From assembly GCF_000006565.2 (NCBI RefSeq), contig NC_031477.1, forward strand, positions 5,666,183 to 5,730,182: DNA of 64,000 bases, read 5' to 3'. Positions 43,486-56,400 of this stretch are shown here, in pieces (the stretch's first letter is position 1; each line of letters begins with the position of its first letter). The position numbers were made by a program, and so were the translations under genes. The notes beneath the pieces are model-generated. The model saw only the letters and a list, made by a program, of their open reading frames with translations. It searched no databases and had not been told where the DNA came from. The stretch comes from Toxoplasma gondii ME49. Lineage: Eukaryota > Apicomplexa > Conoidasida > Eucoccidiorida > Sarcocystidae.

Positions 43486-46400
43486 GGGCCTAGAGAATAG
43501 AGGGGGCGCCAGCGTTCTGCGTCTTGGCAATTGTATGAATTCTCAGGGCCTGGTGTTTCGAGCACCCGTTTGTTGATGTTTTGTTGTATCTACAACCGGA
43601 AGTCCGGTGAATCGAAGGGAAACTGTGTCCCTTCACTTGAAATCTAACTCTTTGTCCTGACATTCTCCTGGAAATCCAGGTCCCTTCAACCGTTCACCTC
43701 CTTTCCGCTGGTGCTGATTTAGACTGAACGCATGAAAACGAGAACGTAACGCAAAGTACGAGAAAAGACAATAATGTTGCTACCGTTTTAGATCGTGCGG
43801 ACGTTGACTGTGTGCGATCGCGTGCACTTGATTCTCAGGGAGAGTTGCATTGTGGTGGATATTCATGGGAATAGCGGTTGAGTACGGGGAAGAATAACAC
43901 ATTCGGCAGGTTCCAGGGAAACCTGGACGAACTCGCGAAACTCCGGAGTCTCAATTCTACTTCAGCGATATCGATGCAAAATCCGTTTGCTGTTACGCCC
44001 TAGAAAACGTCATCTGGCAATCATGTTTCCAGCCGTTTCAATGAATCCACTATCACCTGCGACGCAACAACTGACGGGCGATTTCTTTTGAAGTTGGTTC
44101 ATTGCTCTCAACTGAAATCTTGTCTGTCCCGTGCTGGCACCCCAGTCCCGAGAAAACATTCGCTGGAGCGCAGAATCTCTGGGTGCCACTCATGCTTCAG
44201 CAGTGGTGAACACCCTTCTCTGCCGTGTCTGTTAGAAACGACGGACTCAACATCTCAAGAAATCCTGCGCCTACTTTCTAGACACGTACCAACACTCTGA
44301 TCTCGTACTTCACATGATTACCTTCGTCTGGTATCTTGCACTGCACAATTCCCAACGCCGTGTTCGTTTCTACTTGTCCCTCTGTGCCGCCTTTCTTCCC
44401 GGCAGTTGTGGCGCGGCCTGCATATCCCCCTTCTGTACATTCATTCCGCCTTCAGTCCGTGGGGTGTGCACGTGGAGTTATCCGCCTTTACAAAAACGCC
44501 ACGTAACCATTTTCGTGGTCTATGTCCTTACGAGTGTTTCCGCAGGCACGCCGAAACCACACTCCCGCTCAACCATCTTACGGCTGGACTGCCACTACTT
44601 GTCCGCTCGGAATTTTCAATCGCTAACTTTCTAGCTTTCTGCGTCCCTCGCTTGTCCGCATTTTTCCCGCCAACTTTATGCAAACACCTGAGCCTTGCAC
44701 GCTGGTTCTTTTCGCTGGCTGACAAGAGCGCTGCGTGTGTCGTAAACTCCGCTTTTCACGCTGTGTGCAGGAGCGCAAATCAGTTGGCATATTTTGAAAA
44801 TGCGAGACGCTCGCTGGCATCTGCTCTCCCGCAAGAGAGCCACCACGCGTGCGATCGCTCCTAGGTACTCCGGGGCGGGGGTGTTTGCACCGCGCAGACT
44901 CTGGTTTTTGGCCGAGAGAGTAAAAGTGTGTGGAAAAAACCGCGGATGGTCTGATTTTCTTTCACGGAAAGGAAGTTCAGCTGCGGCGTGCTGTCGTAAG
45001 TGGGTTGTCTCGAAGAAGTATCGCAAAAAAAGCTGCAAAAGCTCGAGGAGGAACGGAGACGCGCGACTTCATCCGGGGGTGCTTTCTCGGTCGCATGTTC
45101 TGGTCGGTGGCGACCAGACGAGTGGATTTCTGCGAGGAGGGGTGGTAGTGTTTTTGTGTCAAGCAGAAGAAGTTTCACGATATTCGGAAAAAACCGCTTT
45201 CTTCTCCCAGGTCTTTCGCGGAAGACTCGGTTCGCTGTTGCGCAACCGACGCTCGCGGTTTTCCTCGACGCTCTTGTCCCCCAAAAAAGGTACGTGAAAA
45301 GCTTCTGTTCGCGGGGCCTCGCTAGATTCTATTTCTGGTTTGCAAACGATTTGTTTGTGGTCCCGCGGCTGACTCGACGCTTATCTTCGATTCTGCTGCG
45401 TTCGGTCGCGGCCGGGAAAACCTCGTTTCGTGTGCGCGTTTCTGCGAATCGGTTTTCTACGGCATCTTGCGCTCCTCCGCCCCGCATTCTAGAACCTTTC
45501 CGGCCCTTTCTGCCATAACTGCGACGGTTTCTCAATGCGATTGTGTGCCGCTTTTTGCGTGTCTGTTCCCTTGACTGAATGTCTCGCGGCATCCCGCGAG
45601 ATGAGGTCACGTGTTTCTTGAGTTTTTTGCCCTTCAAAGGTTCAGGCTGAATCTGAATCGCACAACCCGTGTGCTCGTAATGTTTGAGAATGTCGAAGAT
45701 TCCAAATGTCTGTTCCCCAAGAGTGACTGTAGAAACCCAAGGAACCAAGCAGCGCATGTTCACCAGAGATTCGCGGGAACGACCCTCCGACTCCAGCTTA
45801 GCAGCGCTTCCGCTTTAGGTCGACAGGGTGTAGAGAGGCGCCGTCTCAAGACAGGCACTCTGATCTTGTGTCGGAGGTCCGTACCTTCGCCGCTTGTGTC
45901 TCGATTGTTTTTGCTCTGGTACGCCCAGGAATCGATCGTGGACGCAAGTTCAGAATGGCAGGGGCGGAACTTAGAAAGGCTTCTTGTGTCGACGCGTTTA
46001 ACGTGTAATACGAACTCTTCGTTGACTTTTTAGACGGGTTCAGGCATGGGTGTCTCCATTCCTATTTCACATCTTCTTCCGTGCACCTTTCCAGCATCTT
46101 ACATGTCGAAATCTTTCGTTGCCCACCGTTCCTTCTTCAAATGCTTCAAGCATGTTCGATGCCGCTTTCCCTGCACGGCAGGTAAATTTTGCGTTTTTCT
46201 CTGCAGGCTCCGCGGCTTGTGCCCTTTAGTTGTAATCTCGTTTGGACTTATTCCGTAAGTACCTTCTGGTATTCCTTTCCTTTATTTGTGTCTGCAGGTT
46301 TTTGTTGGTGACAGGCGTCGTTTGAATCCCCTGTCTCGCGCCCGTGCCTCGGCTCTCGAATCCTCGGTTTTTCATCCACGGTTTCATTTCTCGGGAGACT

Positions 46401-47893
46401 GTGAAGCAGATGTGAGGTCGTCGATTCAGTTGTTTTTTGACTCCGAAAAGGCGGACATGTCGCAACAGTTTCGTCTTTTACACACGACGTTCCGTAATTC
46501 GTAAAGAAGACATTCAAGGTCTGAATCAGTCGTCCAACTCGCAGTCTCAAATCCGCGGCGGAGAAAGCGTCTACACACTCTGGGAGAGTTAATCCTGAGA
46601 CGCCGCCGGCGCTTCCATGTCGGCGCACCTCTCTTTTATCACTGAACAAGACGGTCGCCTCTCCGGACAAACTGACGTCACTGTCACAGTTTCCACTCGT
46701 CGCTCCGTCTTTCTCTGACTTCGTCTCTTTGGTCTTTCCGGGTTGGAAGATGATTATGCAAATCGCCTTTTCGCCAATCTCTTCCTTTCCGGCTGTCCAT
46801 TTCTGGATTTGCAACAAGTATTGTATGCAGATGCGTCCCGAGAGAAACTCTCCGTCGACGTCCGCGCCTCGGCAACCCCTTCTCTGACGGAGCTGTGGTC
46901 TCTCTGCTGTCCTGTTCTCCGAGCGGCGGGTGTCTTCGCTTCCGCGTTTTGCGTCAGGAAATCCTCTCGTTTTCGTTTCTTCACCTTGTCTTCTTCTGTC
47001 TGATGTTCCCAGAGTTCCCCTGTACTGTCTTTTCTTGGCAGGTCGTACGCCTTTGCAGACCCTGAATACCCGCTTGCGTCCTTCTGTCTCTCAAATCCTC
47101 GATTCTGGTGTATGCCTGCTTTCTAGAACTCCGAGGCCTTCATTACTTTTCTTCGTTTACAAGCCGTTTGTTTCTCTTTTCTGTGTGGAGCTCTGGGGGT
47201 CGCGTAAATGCGGGCGTGTGCACATTTCCCGCGATGCCTCTGCTCTTGGGCGTCTCCCGAGCGACCGTCGGTTGCGCCTCGCAGTGGCGTGGCAGTCCTT
47301 GGTCTTCGTCGTTGATTTCGGTGTTTCTCGATTCTCACGCTTTTCTTTTACGGTCTGAGGGAATAAGTGAACCCAAATAAACACTCGTGTCGGACAGAAG
47401 TCTAAAACAAGCCCCAGCGCGCAAGCAACGGAGACAAAGCTTTCGACGTTCCGAGGTGCTCTCTACGCCGTCGACCTCGACTTCGATCCAGGTCTTCACG
47501 TGCGGTTCTTCCGGGCGCTCGGCACAGCGCTTCGGGTAAGGCAAGAGAGAAAAAAACATTCCGAGGAAACGGTTCTCAGCGAATAAAGTTCGGTGTTTCC
47601 GTCTCGCTGGTCGTCGATCTGCACGCGGGGCATGCGTAGCGGTGTTAGGGAACATGAACTGCCTGGATGCTGGTATGTGTATGCGTCTGTCTTCTCTCGT
47701 GGGTACGCGTCTTCCCCCGTTTTTCAGTCGTCTTTCTCCTGCATCGCCGTTTCTTCAGCGCATACCTGTTACATGGGTTTTTGCTCTCCCTTTCTCAGGC
47801 GTTTCCGAGCTTCTTTTCTCTGCGGACTCTGGGTCTTTGCGAGGTCCCGTTCGCGGGGCGCCTGCTTGCCTCGCTTCGGGCGCGACCGCCAGG
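43220..47893. other. Spacer and probable long leader upstream of the AP2 gene
   Basis: About 4.7 kb between the E3 stop and the AP2 start. A TA repeat lies at 43451-43483. The rest has no repeat and no frame with a domain. Everything from about 44300 rightwards is fairly pyrimidine-rich on the plus strand, in keeping with a long 5' leader. The frame of the AP2 protein is open back to an ATG at 47654, but 47670-47810 reads like an intron, with a GTATGT donor at about 47673 and a TTTCTCAG acceptor at about 47800. Confidence 0.5.
43451..43483. repeat. TA microsatellite downstream of E3
   Basis: An uninterrupted alternating TA run of about 33 bp, some 230 bp beyond the E3 stop, probably in its 3' UTR or just past it. 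Confidence 0.9.
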
Positions 47894-50800
47894 ATGGCAG
47901 CCGCTGCGTGTGCCGGCTCTGTGCCGTCTCAGTCGTCTCCTGTGGTGACCCCGGCGAAGGCGTCGGGCCCGTTCTTTTCTCTGTCTCTCTCCTCCACGGC
48001 CTCGCAGGACAGCTCACCTTCTGCAGCCTCCGGGGTCGGCAACTTCTTCCCGTCTCACTCGACCGGCATGCCCTCGCCTGCAAATCTGTTTACCGCGGCG
48101 GACTCTCCGTCGTCTCTGCTCGAGCTGGGCGTCAGTGCCCAGAGCCTTCTGGGTGCGCAGGGGCGCGCCGCCTCGCCTTCTGGGCTCCAAATGGGCCAGG
48201 GCGCCCCCCAGCAGGGCCCCCAGGGGCTGGGCCCAGACGGCAGCCTGGACGCGTCTGTGGGGTCACTGGATGCTCTGGGCGGGACGGGGCCTGCGCACTC
48301 AGCCTCGAACGTTTCCGTGTGTCAGTCTTCGTGTTTTCCGGGCCTGCTGCCTCCCTTCAACTCTGGAGGCGCCGGCATGCAGTTTCGCGGGCAACTCCAC
48401 ATGCCCTCCTTCTCCTCAGATCTCTCACTCGGGTCACAGCCCGGCGCCGCGTCTCGCGCGCCGCACGAGGGGAGCTTTCTCCCGCAGCTGTCGGGTATCG
48501 GGGGACTCGGTGGCCCCCAGGGGTTTCCGGCATTCTCTTCGTTTGGGGGAGTGGACGCCGCACGCGCGGCTCTTTTCTTCGCTCAGAATTCGTGTCCACC
48601 ACAGTCGTTGGCCTGCCAGAACGGCGCAGTGCCGCAGCCCGGGGTGTCTCCGGGCGCGGCAGGCCCGCCTAACGTTGCGTTGAGTCCTGCGGGCCCCAAC
48701 CCGCGCGCTTCGGCAGCCGCGGGCGCGGTCGGGGCGAGCGGGCCCGAAAGCCCCGGGAATTTCATAACAGCACCGCAGCCCGCGATGTCTCTGTTCGGGA
48801 GCGGCCCCGCAGGCCTGCCTCCCGCTGAACAGTCACACAGCTTTTTGGATGCCTCGTCGAATGTGGGGACTGTCACGAATTTCTCGATGCAGTCCCCGAC
48901 CAACTACGGTGTGTACCCGTTCGGAGCGGGCGTGGCGCCGCAGGCGTCAGGATGTCCGGGCCCGTGGCCTTCGTCTTCCCTATCTCTGAATCCCTCTCCT
49001 CGGTTGCCCTCGAGTGTGCAAAGCCCCGAGGTTTTCGCACCCGAGGGGGCGCAGGCCCTACCGAGCCTGGGGGTCGTGCCGGGGAGCCCAGGCTGCCCCG
49101 CGGCGCCACCGGCCCTGGTGCCGCACAGTTCTATCCAGGGACAGCGGCGGGAGGGATCCGTGCATGCGCAGCCGTCCCTTCAATCTCCCCTCCCGACCGC
49201 GGGGACGGTGAATCGGGGCAGCTCGCCGGCCGCGGCGGGGCTTCCCGTCGCGAGTCCTTCGGGCGCAGACGTCGGCGCGGGGGCCGAGACCCCCGGCGCA
49301 GACACCGCAGAGTCGATTCCGAGCAACGCACTGCCGAAGAAGTACAGTGGCATTTGGTTCGATCCGCAGCAGAACTGCTGGCGGGCGTCTTGGGTCTGTG
49401 CCACAAGTGGAAAACGCAAGTTTCGATACTTTTCCGCGGCCAAGTTCGGGCACCGCCACGCTTTGCAACTTGCGAAAGTCACAAAGGAACGGGCCGTTGA
49501 GAGAAAGAAGATTCGTCTACCCTCGGCCGCGAGCGGCCGCGGCCCGGCGCATCCGCCTGGTGGCACTCTCGTGGCGACGCCGAAGCTAGATCCCGCGGAG
49601 TTGGGCTCCAAAGCCTTCTCGAGTGAAAAGCCAGGCGACAGTCCAGTCCCGAGCCAACAGGCTCCCGTGACGGCCCCGGTCAAAGCCGAAGATGCGAAGG
49701 AGGGGCCCGCGCCTGCCGCGCCGGCAGGGCTGGAGGTGCCAGGCACCCCGGAAATTCAAGCGACACCATGTGAGATGCTCGTGAAGGATGAAGGCTCCCT
49801 CACGGCGGGGCCAGGAGGCCCTCAGCCCGTCAGCGACCCGCCCACGGCCGAGGGCGCCTCGCCAGCACGCGACGAGGACGGCAAACGGCCGGGGGGCGCT
49901 CTGGATCCTGTTGCCCTCGCCGAGAAGGCTCGCGAAATGCTTAAGGTCCCCGGAGTCTACTACGACAGCGCGCGAATGATCTGGAGGGCTTTCTGGCATG
50001 AAGGCGGCCGCCGAGTGATCCGGTACTTTACGGTGAACAAGCATGGGTTCCAGCGCGCCCACGAACTTGCCCTCCTCACGCGGCGTCAAGCAGCGATGGC
50101 CATGCAGCAGCGCCGGAGACAGTTGACGGCGGGCCTTGTTCTCGCTGTGAACTGTGGGACGGGGCCAGCGAGTCCGGGGACCCCCGCGCCTCCGGGCAGT
50201 GTGGAGTCCAAGGACGGTGCGGAGAAGGGCGAGGGCCTGAGCAACGTCCGTGCGTCGCCGGGACTGGCGGCTGTGGGACTGGACGCTTTCGCCGGCGGGA
50301 TGAACACGGGCCTGCAGACGAGTGGAGGCGCGCCGCATGCGGCTGAGTGTGTGGCCCGTCCCGTGTGCAATTGTGGGCAGATGGACGGGATGCATGCGCA
50401 TGGGTGCCAGTTGCTCTTGTCGCAGGACCGAGGCCTGGGTTGCGCGGTCCCTGCTGCGCCCCCCTTTCTCGCGCCCAGCCAGGGCGTGATGGCACCGGGC
50501 GTCCCCGGCGCGTACCCGAGCGGCCAGCCGAACTACTACCCGGCGACGGGGCCCAGGGGCGTGGGGTTTCCGGCGGGGGCCCCGAGGCCCGGAAACTTTG
50601 ACCCGGCCCTCGGGGGCGCGCCTGCGTCTGCGACCTTCCCTCCCCCGTCTCCGAACGGCACGACGGCGACAAGCTCCAGTGGAGGGGGCGGCGGGTGCCG
50701 CGTGGACTACCTGGAGAGAGTTGCGCAGCTCCCGAAGGAAGAGCAGGTAGAGTGGAGCGAGGAACTGAAAGCCTGGGTAGTCACGCCCTTCCCGCAGGGC

Positions 50801-53435
50801 AGCGGCCTGTTGCTCAAGGGGGGTGCCCGGGGGGCGGGGAGCGACAAGGGCGAGGGCGCCACGGCCCACGGGACGCGCCTCTCGCGCATGGCCGACGGCC
50901 GAGAGATCCTCAAGATGTTCACCATTCGCAAGTACGGCTTCCGCGTTGCGCGCGAGATGGCCATCGAGTGGCGCAACCGCCGCAGAGAAAAACTCCGGGT
51001 GGAAAGCGAACAGCAGCAAATGCTCCATCTCCGACACAAAGCCCCTGGCGCGAAAGGCACCAGAGACAACGCCGGTGGCGTCGCCCCAGGTCCAGCCGTC
51101 CCCGCCTTGGACCCCGTCCATGCCATCAACACGGCACCCACCCCGACGGGAGCGAATCCGGCTCTGCAGGTGAGGGATGAACTCGAGAAAGGCTCCATTT
51201 CGATGCTTCTGTTTTGGGACTTCGGAAAACAGAGCGGGGGTTACTTCACTTGGAGAAAGGCAAGCGAGGAAAAGCCTGCTGTAGGTGGCTCCATTGTAGA
51301 GTCGCCAGGCTCGTAGCTGGTGTGGCTTTGTGTGGTGTGAGTGTAGTATGGTGTTTGAAGGAAGGCGGGGCATCGCTATACTCCAGAGTCCGTTTGCGTG
51401 CTTAAGGAGGTGCAGGTGCGTTGGCTTTTTTCATTTTGCGTGCATGCAGGCGGAAACTCGTCGTGCAGCGAGCCCAAGTTTCTCGGCGTCGACGTGTTCG
51501 TCGAATCCCAGTTCGCCGCCGAATTCCTCAGGCCCGCATCAACAGAATTTGAGACATCTGATGGTCTCAGCAACGGGCACGGGGTTCGGCGCGTGCGACC
51601 CATCTGGTCTCTCGTCACCTTTCATGCAGGTGAACATCCCCTGTGTGGGGGGGCAGAAGATGCCTCCCGAGACACCGAGCGCAAGTGCCTCTTCTCTTTC
51701 TGGCTACAGTAACCCGCTCTCGTCCCCTCATCTGGCGTCTCAGAGTCCTCTCTTCTTGCAGGCGCCAAGCGGAGGCCCTGCAGGCGTGGTGTCTCCGCTG
51801 TCACAGTTCCCCACGGGTCTGGGGCCGACCCCGCAGGCGGCACCGGGTGGGTCTCTGGGGACGCCTCAGGGGGCGGCTTCGGCAGGCCTCTCGGGGGCAG
51901 GTAACTCGGCATCGTCGATGGTCGGCGGTTCCGTAGGTCTGTCTGCGACTGCGTCGGGGTCGGGGGCGTTCTTGGAACCCCCTGATGCCCGCAGCAGTCT
52001 GCCTGCCGGATGTGGGGACCTAGTCCGCACGGGCATGGGTGAACCGGTGCCCGAATCAGGCGTTTTGTCGCAGACTCCCGCAGCGTCGGCGGCGAGTCTG
52101 CCATCGACTCTGGGATTTGTGAAGCCTCCGGAGCCCTCGTCTGTCCCGGGCAGCAGCGAGGTTCCCTCCACTCGGGACTGCCCTGCCAACTGGCTGCTTC
52201 TCCCGGATGGAAGCCCGCGGTGTCCTCGAACCGGCGAGGAGACAGGAGACACGTCGACGCCTTTCGTGTCCCAGCTGTTCGATCCGAAAGTGGGGACCTG
52301 GCCGTCGCCCCAGGCAGCTGCGCCCGACACTGTGTCACGCCCCGTGGGGAACCCCGGCGCGGCTGGAGCCTCTGGGTCTTCTCTCGCCTTCTTCCCGTCT
52401 CCGCCGACTTCCCTCTCCTCTTCCACGTCGTACCCTTGTCCCCCGACGTCCCCCGCGGTGCCGTCGCTTCCTCACTCGATGCCTCCGTGCACACCGTCGC
52501 CAGGTGACGCCTCAAAAAAACTGTCGGGACCAGAAAAGTCGCTTCTTCCAGTTTCGCAAGTCAGTGTGCCTCCAGAGGGGTTCGGACTTTGCGCGCCTTC
52601 TGAGGGCTTCCTGCCTTCGTCCTCCGACGGCTTCTTCCTTCCACCTGGCGGCGTGCCCCAGGCGGCGACAGCTGCGGCGGCCGCGGCCCTCGCGGGCCCG
52701 CCGCCCTCGCAACTTCTTCTGCAGCAGCAACGGGAGCAGCAGTCGAGGCGAAGGCGAGAAGGAGTTCGGGACGATGGCGCGAAGAAGGAAGAGGAGAGCG
52801 AGGAAAACGGCGGGAGCGTCGGGGAGGAAGGCAGCAGCGTGGAGGCTGTCGGCGTGATGCGGAACGCCGTCTCTCACGTGTTGAGGAACTTGCAGGAGGT
52901 GTGTATCCCGGGGCTCCTCTGCAGCTGCTCGCTGGAGTCGGAGATTTTCAACTACCTCGCTGCGCGCCTAGACGAGTGGACCAAGGCGGTCCACGCCCAC
53001 CGCCAGCTGTGCGCCTCTGTGCTGTCGAATCCGAAGGTCGAGAAAGCCGGGCCAAAGGAGTCAGTGAAGACGGAGGGCGACGAGAAGGGACCAGGCGGGA
53101 AGCCCGGCGACGCCGGGGCGAACGACGCGAAGGAGCTGAGCACCGACCCCGCCACAGACCCCCAGGCCGCAACTATGGTTCTGGCTCCGTACCTGAAACT
53201 GTTTGCCCAGTGCATCCGGAAAAACCGGTTGCCAAACGAAATGGAGCCGGAGGTCCAGGTGCTTCTCCTCGACGCTCTCGTCCACTTGGGGGCCCTGTCG
53301 GGCTTCGGCGGCCAGACGCCGCCTGCAGACGCAGCCGCAGACGGTGCGACTGGGACAACAGAGCCGGACCAGGTCGCAAAGGGCGGAGCTGTGGGGATCC
53401 AGCAGTATCCGAAGGCAGTGGAGCAGGCTCAGTGA
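47894..53435 (+). CDS. ApiAP2 transcription factor with three AP2 domains and an ACDC-like C-terminus, two exons
   Basis: Presumed nuclear DNA-binding regulator of the apicomplexan AP2 family. Exons 47894-51169 and 51450-53435 join in phase 0 (Q|A), giving 1,753 residues; an in-frame ATG at 47654 would add 80. AP2-1 is near 483-535 (KYSGIWFDPQQNCWRASW, then FRYFSAAKFGHRHALQLA). AP2-2 is near 685-735 (VPGVYYDSARMIWRAFW, then IRYFTVNKHGFQRAHELA). AP2-3 is near 952-1032 (VEWSEELKAWVV, an insertion of about 37 residues, then KMFTIRKYGFRVAREMAIEW). Near the C-terminus, 1556-1625 (MRNAVSHVLRNLQEVC, then SEIFNYLAARLDEW) and 1668-1712 (YLKLFAQCIRKNRLP, then LLLDALVHLGALSG) resemble the two halves of an ACDC domain, split by a charged linker. 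The linkers are rich in Gly, Pro, Ala and Ser, and the exon is much more GC-rich than its surroundings. The ToxoDB AP2 number is not assigned here. Confidence 0.88.
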
Positions 53436-56400
53436 ACGGCGAGAGGGGCAGAAGTGGGTTGGACCCCGCGGCTGTCTGTCGCTGTGTCAATAGTCGCAGA
53501 GAGATTTGGGTCGTCGATATGGCTGTGGAAATTAGGGGGTGATAAGTGTGCGGAGACGAGACACTTTTAGACGTGGACAAGAGGACTCTGCGCGTGCATG
53601 AGACAGGTAAGAACCAGAGGGCGCAGTCGTCTCGGGTGAGCGAGGAAAGGCTTCACCGAAGACGAGTGGACGGCAAAGACAGGTCCGGAAGGCAGATTGC
53701 CACCTCCGCGTTGCTCCATTTCTCGGCTCCTTCAGAGCTCGAAGCCTGGAGGCTCGAGCGAACTGGCGAGGGAAGACAGACGGAACAAGACAGCTTTCTC
53801 GGTGACTCAGACGGCCACGTGGACGGGAATGCTCGAAACATAAGCAGAAACCCTCTGACGGGGAAGTTTGAATGTAGCGACAGTTGAAGGCAGACCCGAT
53901 GCGCTCGCAGAGTGCGGACGACCCTGTCAGCAAAGGTTGTAAAATCGCGAGAGCCGTTTTTGGTGGCAGAGGGCTGGGGGGGTCCGCAGGGTGCTGGGCT
54001 GTGCATGCAGGAACACGAGCTCATGACATGGTCCTCCCAGGGCTAAAAGGAATGGGAATTCTGTTATTTGCATTTGAGGTTCCACTGAGCGCGCATAGGG
54101 ATCGTTGCGAAAGGGAAATGTGGTGGAAAATGTGGATATCAAGTCCACATTGCTGGCTAGCTGCGGCGGGACAGAGAGACTAGGCACAGCTGCAGATTCA
54201 GCGCTGCTGTTCGCGACGGGGACGGTTGTCACAGATTGTTTCGGGTTCAAAGGGGCGCTTGCTTGCACGTGCACGGAGCTCACCTACATAGGACGCCTGT
54301 TAGGAGACTTGACACTGGGTGGCGAAGTATCAACGAGTGGCGTGGAGATGCCTCTTGCAGACGTGGTATAGCGTGTATGTGGTTGTTTTAAGGCCTCCTG
54401 GATACTTTCTAGTGCCGAAGCGTGTGCAGAGAGGCAGTTTGGGGCTGTAGGTAGGACTGTCAACATAGGAGACAAAACGGTGATGCATGCACCGTCAGCA
54501 CGCGCTCACAGGCTCTTGCGCGAAAGTGGTTAGATCGGTGTTTCTGGCGGAACGGCGGATGCGTCTGTTCAGTGATGTGATTCAGAGGGAGCGTCACACG
54601 GGGTAGTGGTTGTCGGTAAAAGCATGGCCGATGAAGCGTGATGGCTGCTTCGTGTTTTTTGCTGTCCAACGAAGAAAATGGGGCTGAGCGGGTCACCGCG
54701 GAATCCTGGTACGGAAAGAACTCAGGTGCTCAGAAAGCCTTGCCTTTGTTTGGAGGCGCATGCATGCATTCCGCAGGAGTGGAGCGTCCAGGTGCATGTA
54801 ACAGAGAGTGTCAGTTGGTGGGATCTTCGATGCCAGTTGACTGTCTTGGAGATCACGCGATTGGGGAAGGGAACAAACATTGCGGTCTCCGGCATGTAAA
54901 TTTTTTTGTATTTCGACTGCTTTTGACTCTATGCCGTGCGTTTTGGTGGCCGCAAAAGCAAGATATCGCGCTGGCAGCAGTGCCCCTCTGGCATGCTAGA
55001 CAGTTGGTTGTAGGCTTCTTTTTGTGCATCGGCGTGTCTGATTTGTGCGCATGCTTGCATGAGCTGGTCACGTGCTTCTCGTATTCAAAGTCGCTATTCC
55101 ATTCCATGTCATCGGAGGAAGAGCAGGCGAAGCGAGCTTCCCTCGGCCTCGTGAGTGGCCCGCAAACAAGTTTGCTTCCAGTGAGGGGCGTTCCCGCGTG
55201 ATGCATGAGGTTTTTTTCCGCTTCGTTGACGCGCTCGTCTTCACAAGTCTGAAAGGAAGTTTGATCTTTTGTCCGCGGTATGTTGAGGGATCCAGAACCG
55301 GGCCCCTGACGCTCAGTCACGGTGATTTGCAGAAGCAAAGCGGAATCTCCGAGAAACCGACTTCGACTGCGCGGAAACTGAAACGTTTTGAAGATTCGAG
55401 AGAAATTCGTTTACAGCAAAAACAGTGTTCCGGGGCGAACGAGGTAGTCACAACAAGTTTGGCAGCTTCGTCCCTCGGTCTCTCCAAGAGTACGGCCCTT
55501 GCGGTTCTGTCGTGCTACATAATACATCGCTTGGTTGCTAGCGAACACACCAGTTTTCTGCTGGGTATCACTTTAGCATCCGCCTCTGCAGCAGGTAGTC
55601 CGTTTCTGTTCAACAGGAGCCACCGTGTGGTTCGGCACATAGCTACTTGGAGCGAGAAACCAAGCGCAGAATGTGCGTTTTCATCAAGACAGTAGAAGAA
55701 CGCACAGCAAGTGTAACTCTCCGATAAACCCTCGAATTTTAGGAAGAGATGACGACTCCCCCCTCTTCCGTTTTTCTCTTATACCCCGCAAAAATGCCGA
55801 GGCAGTCTGGATTTTACCCTTTTAGTCGTTAATGGACCTCTGCAAGGCTGTCAGGACACTGAAACAGGTTATTTGTGACTGTCTGCTATTGGTCGAGGGA
55901 AGGCGCAAACTGATCGTGGCACCTTCGGATTCCGCAGATCGCAATGGAGACTCAACTGGAGACTCTCAGATGTGAACACACACACTGTGGGGGACCTGCC
56001 ATCACATAAGCGCACAGAGGGGAAGTGCACATTCCGCGTGCACGCACTTCGAGGGATATCCATTGTTTTGACGGGAAGCTGACGAGAAATAAATGAAGCG
56101 GAGGTTTTCTTTAGGGGAGGACTACAGTCACTTATCGTCGGCGTGTGAGTTCGAGGCATGCTTCCCCGTTCTGAGATTTTTTGGTTGACGATGCCGTTTC
56201 TCTCTCCGCTAGTTTTCGGGGGCAACAGCTGGTGTGTGAAAGCACCGAAACTTACATATAGAACCCTTTTCTAGTCGTATCATTGCAGCGGCTGTTCACA
56301 TATGCATCTGTTGTGGTAGCCGACCATCTTCACGTTCAATTTCTTGCCCAACTTGCGTGCGCGAGATTCCATATGCATAGAATAGGTGTTACGTTTGAGA

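Noticed and set aside
49586..51373. 595-codon open frame on the minus strand opposite the AP2 gene
   Set aside because: It mirrors a GC-rich coding exon whose codon bias keeps the opposite frame free of stops; the product has no domain, and the plus strand carries clear AP2 motifs.
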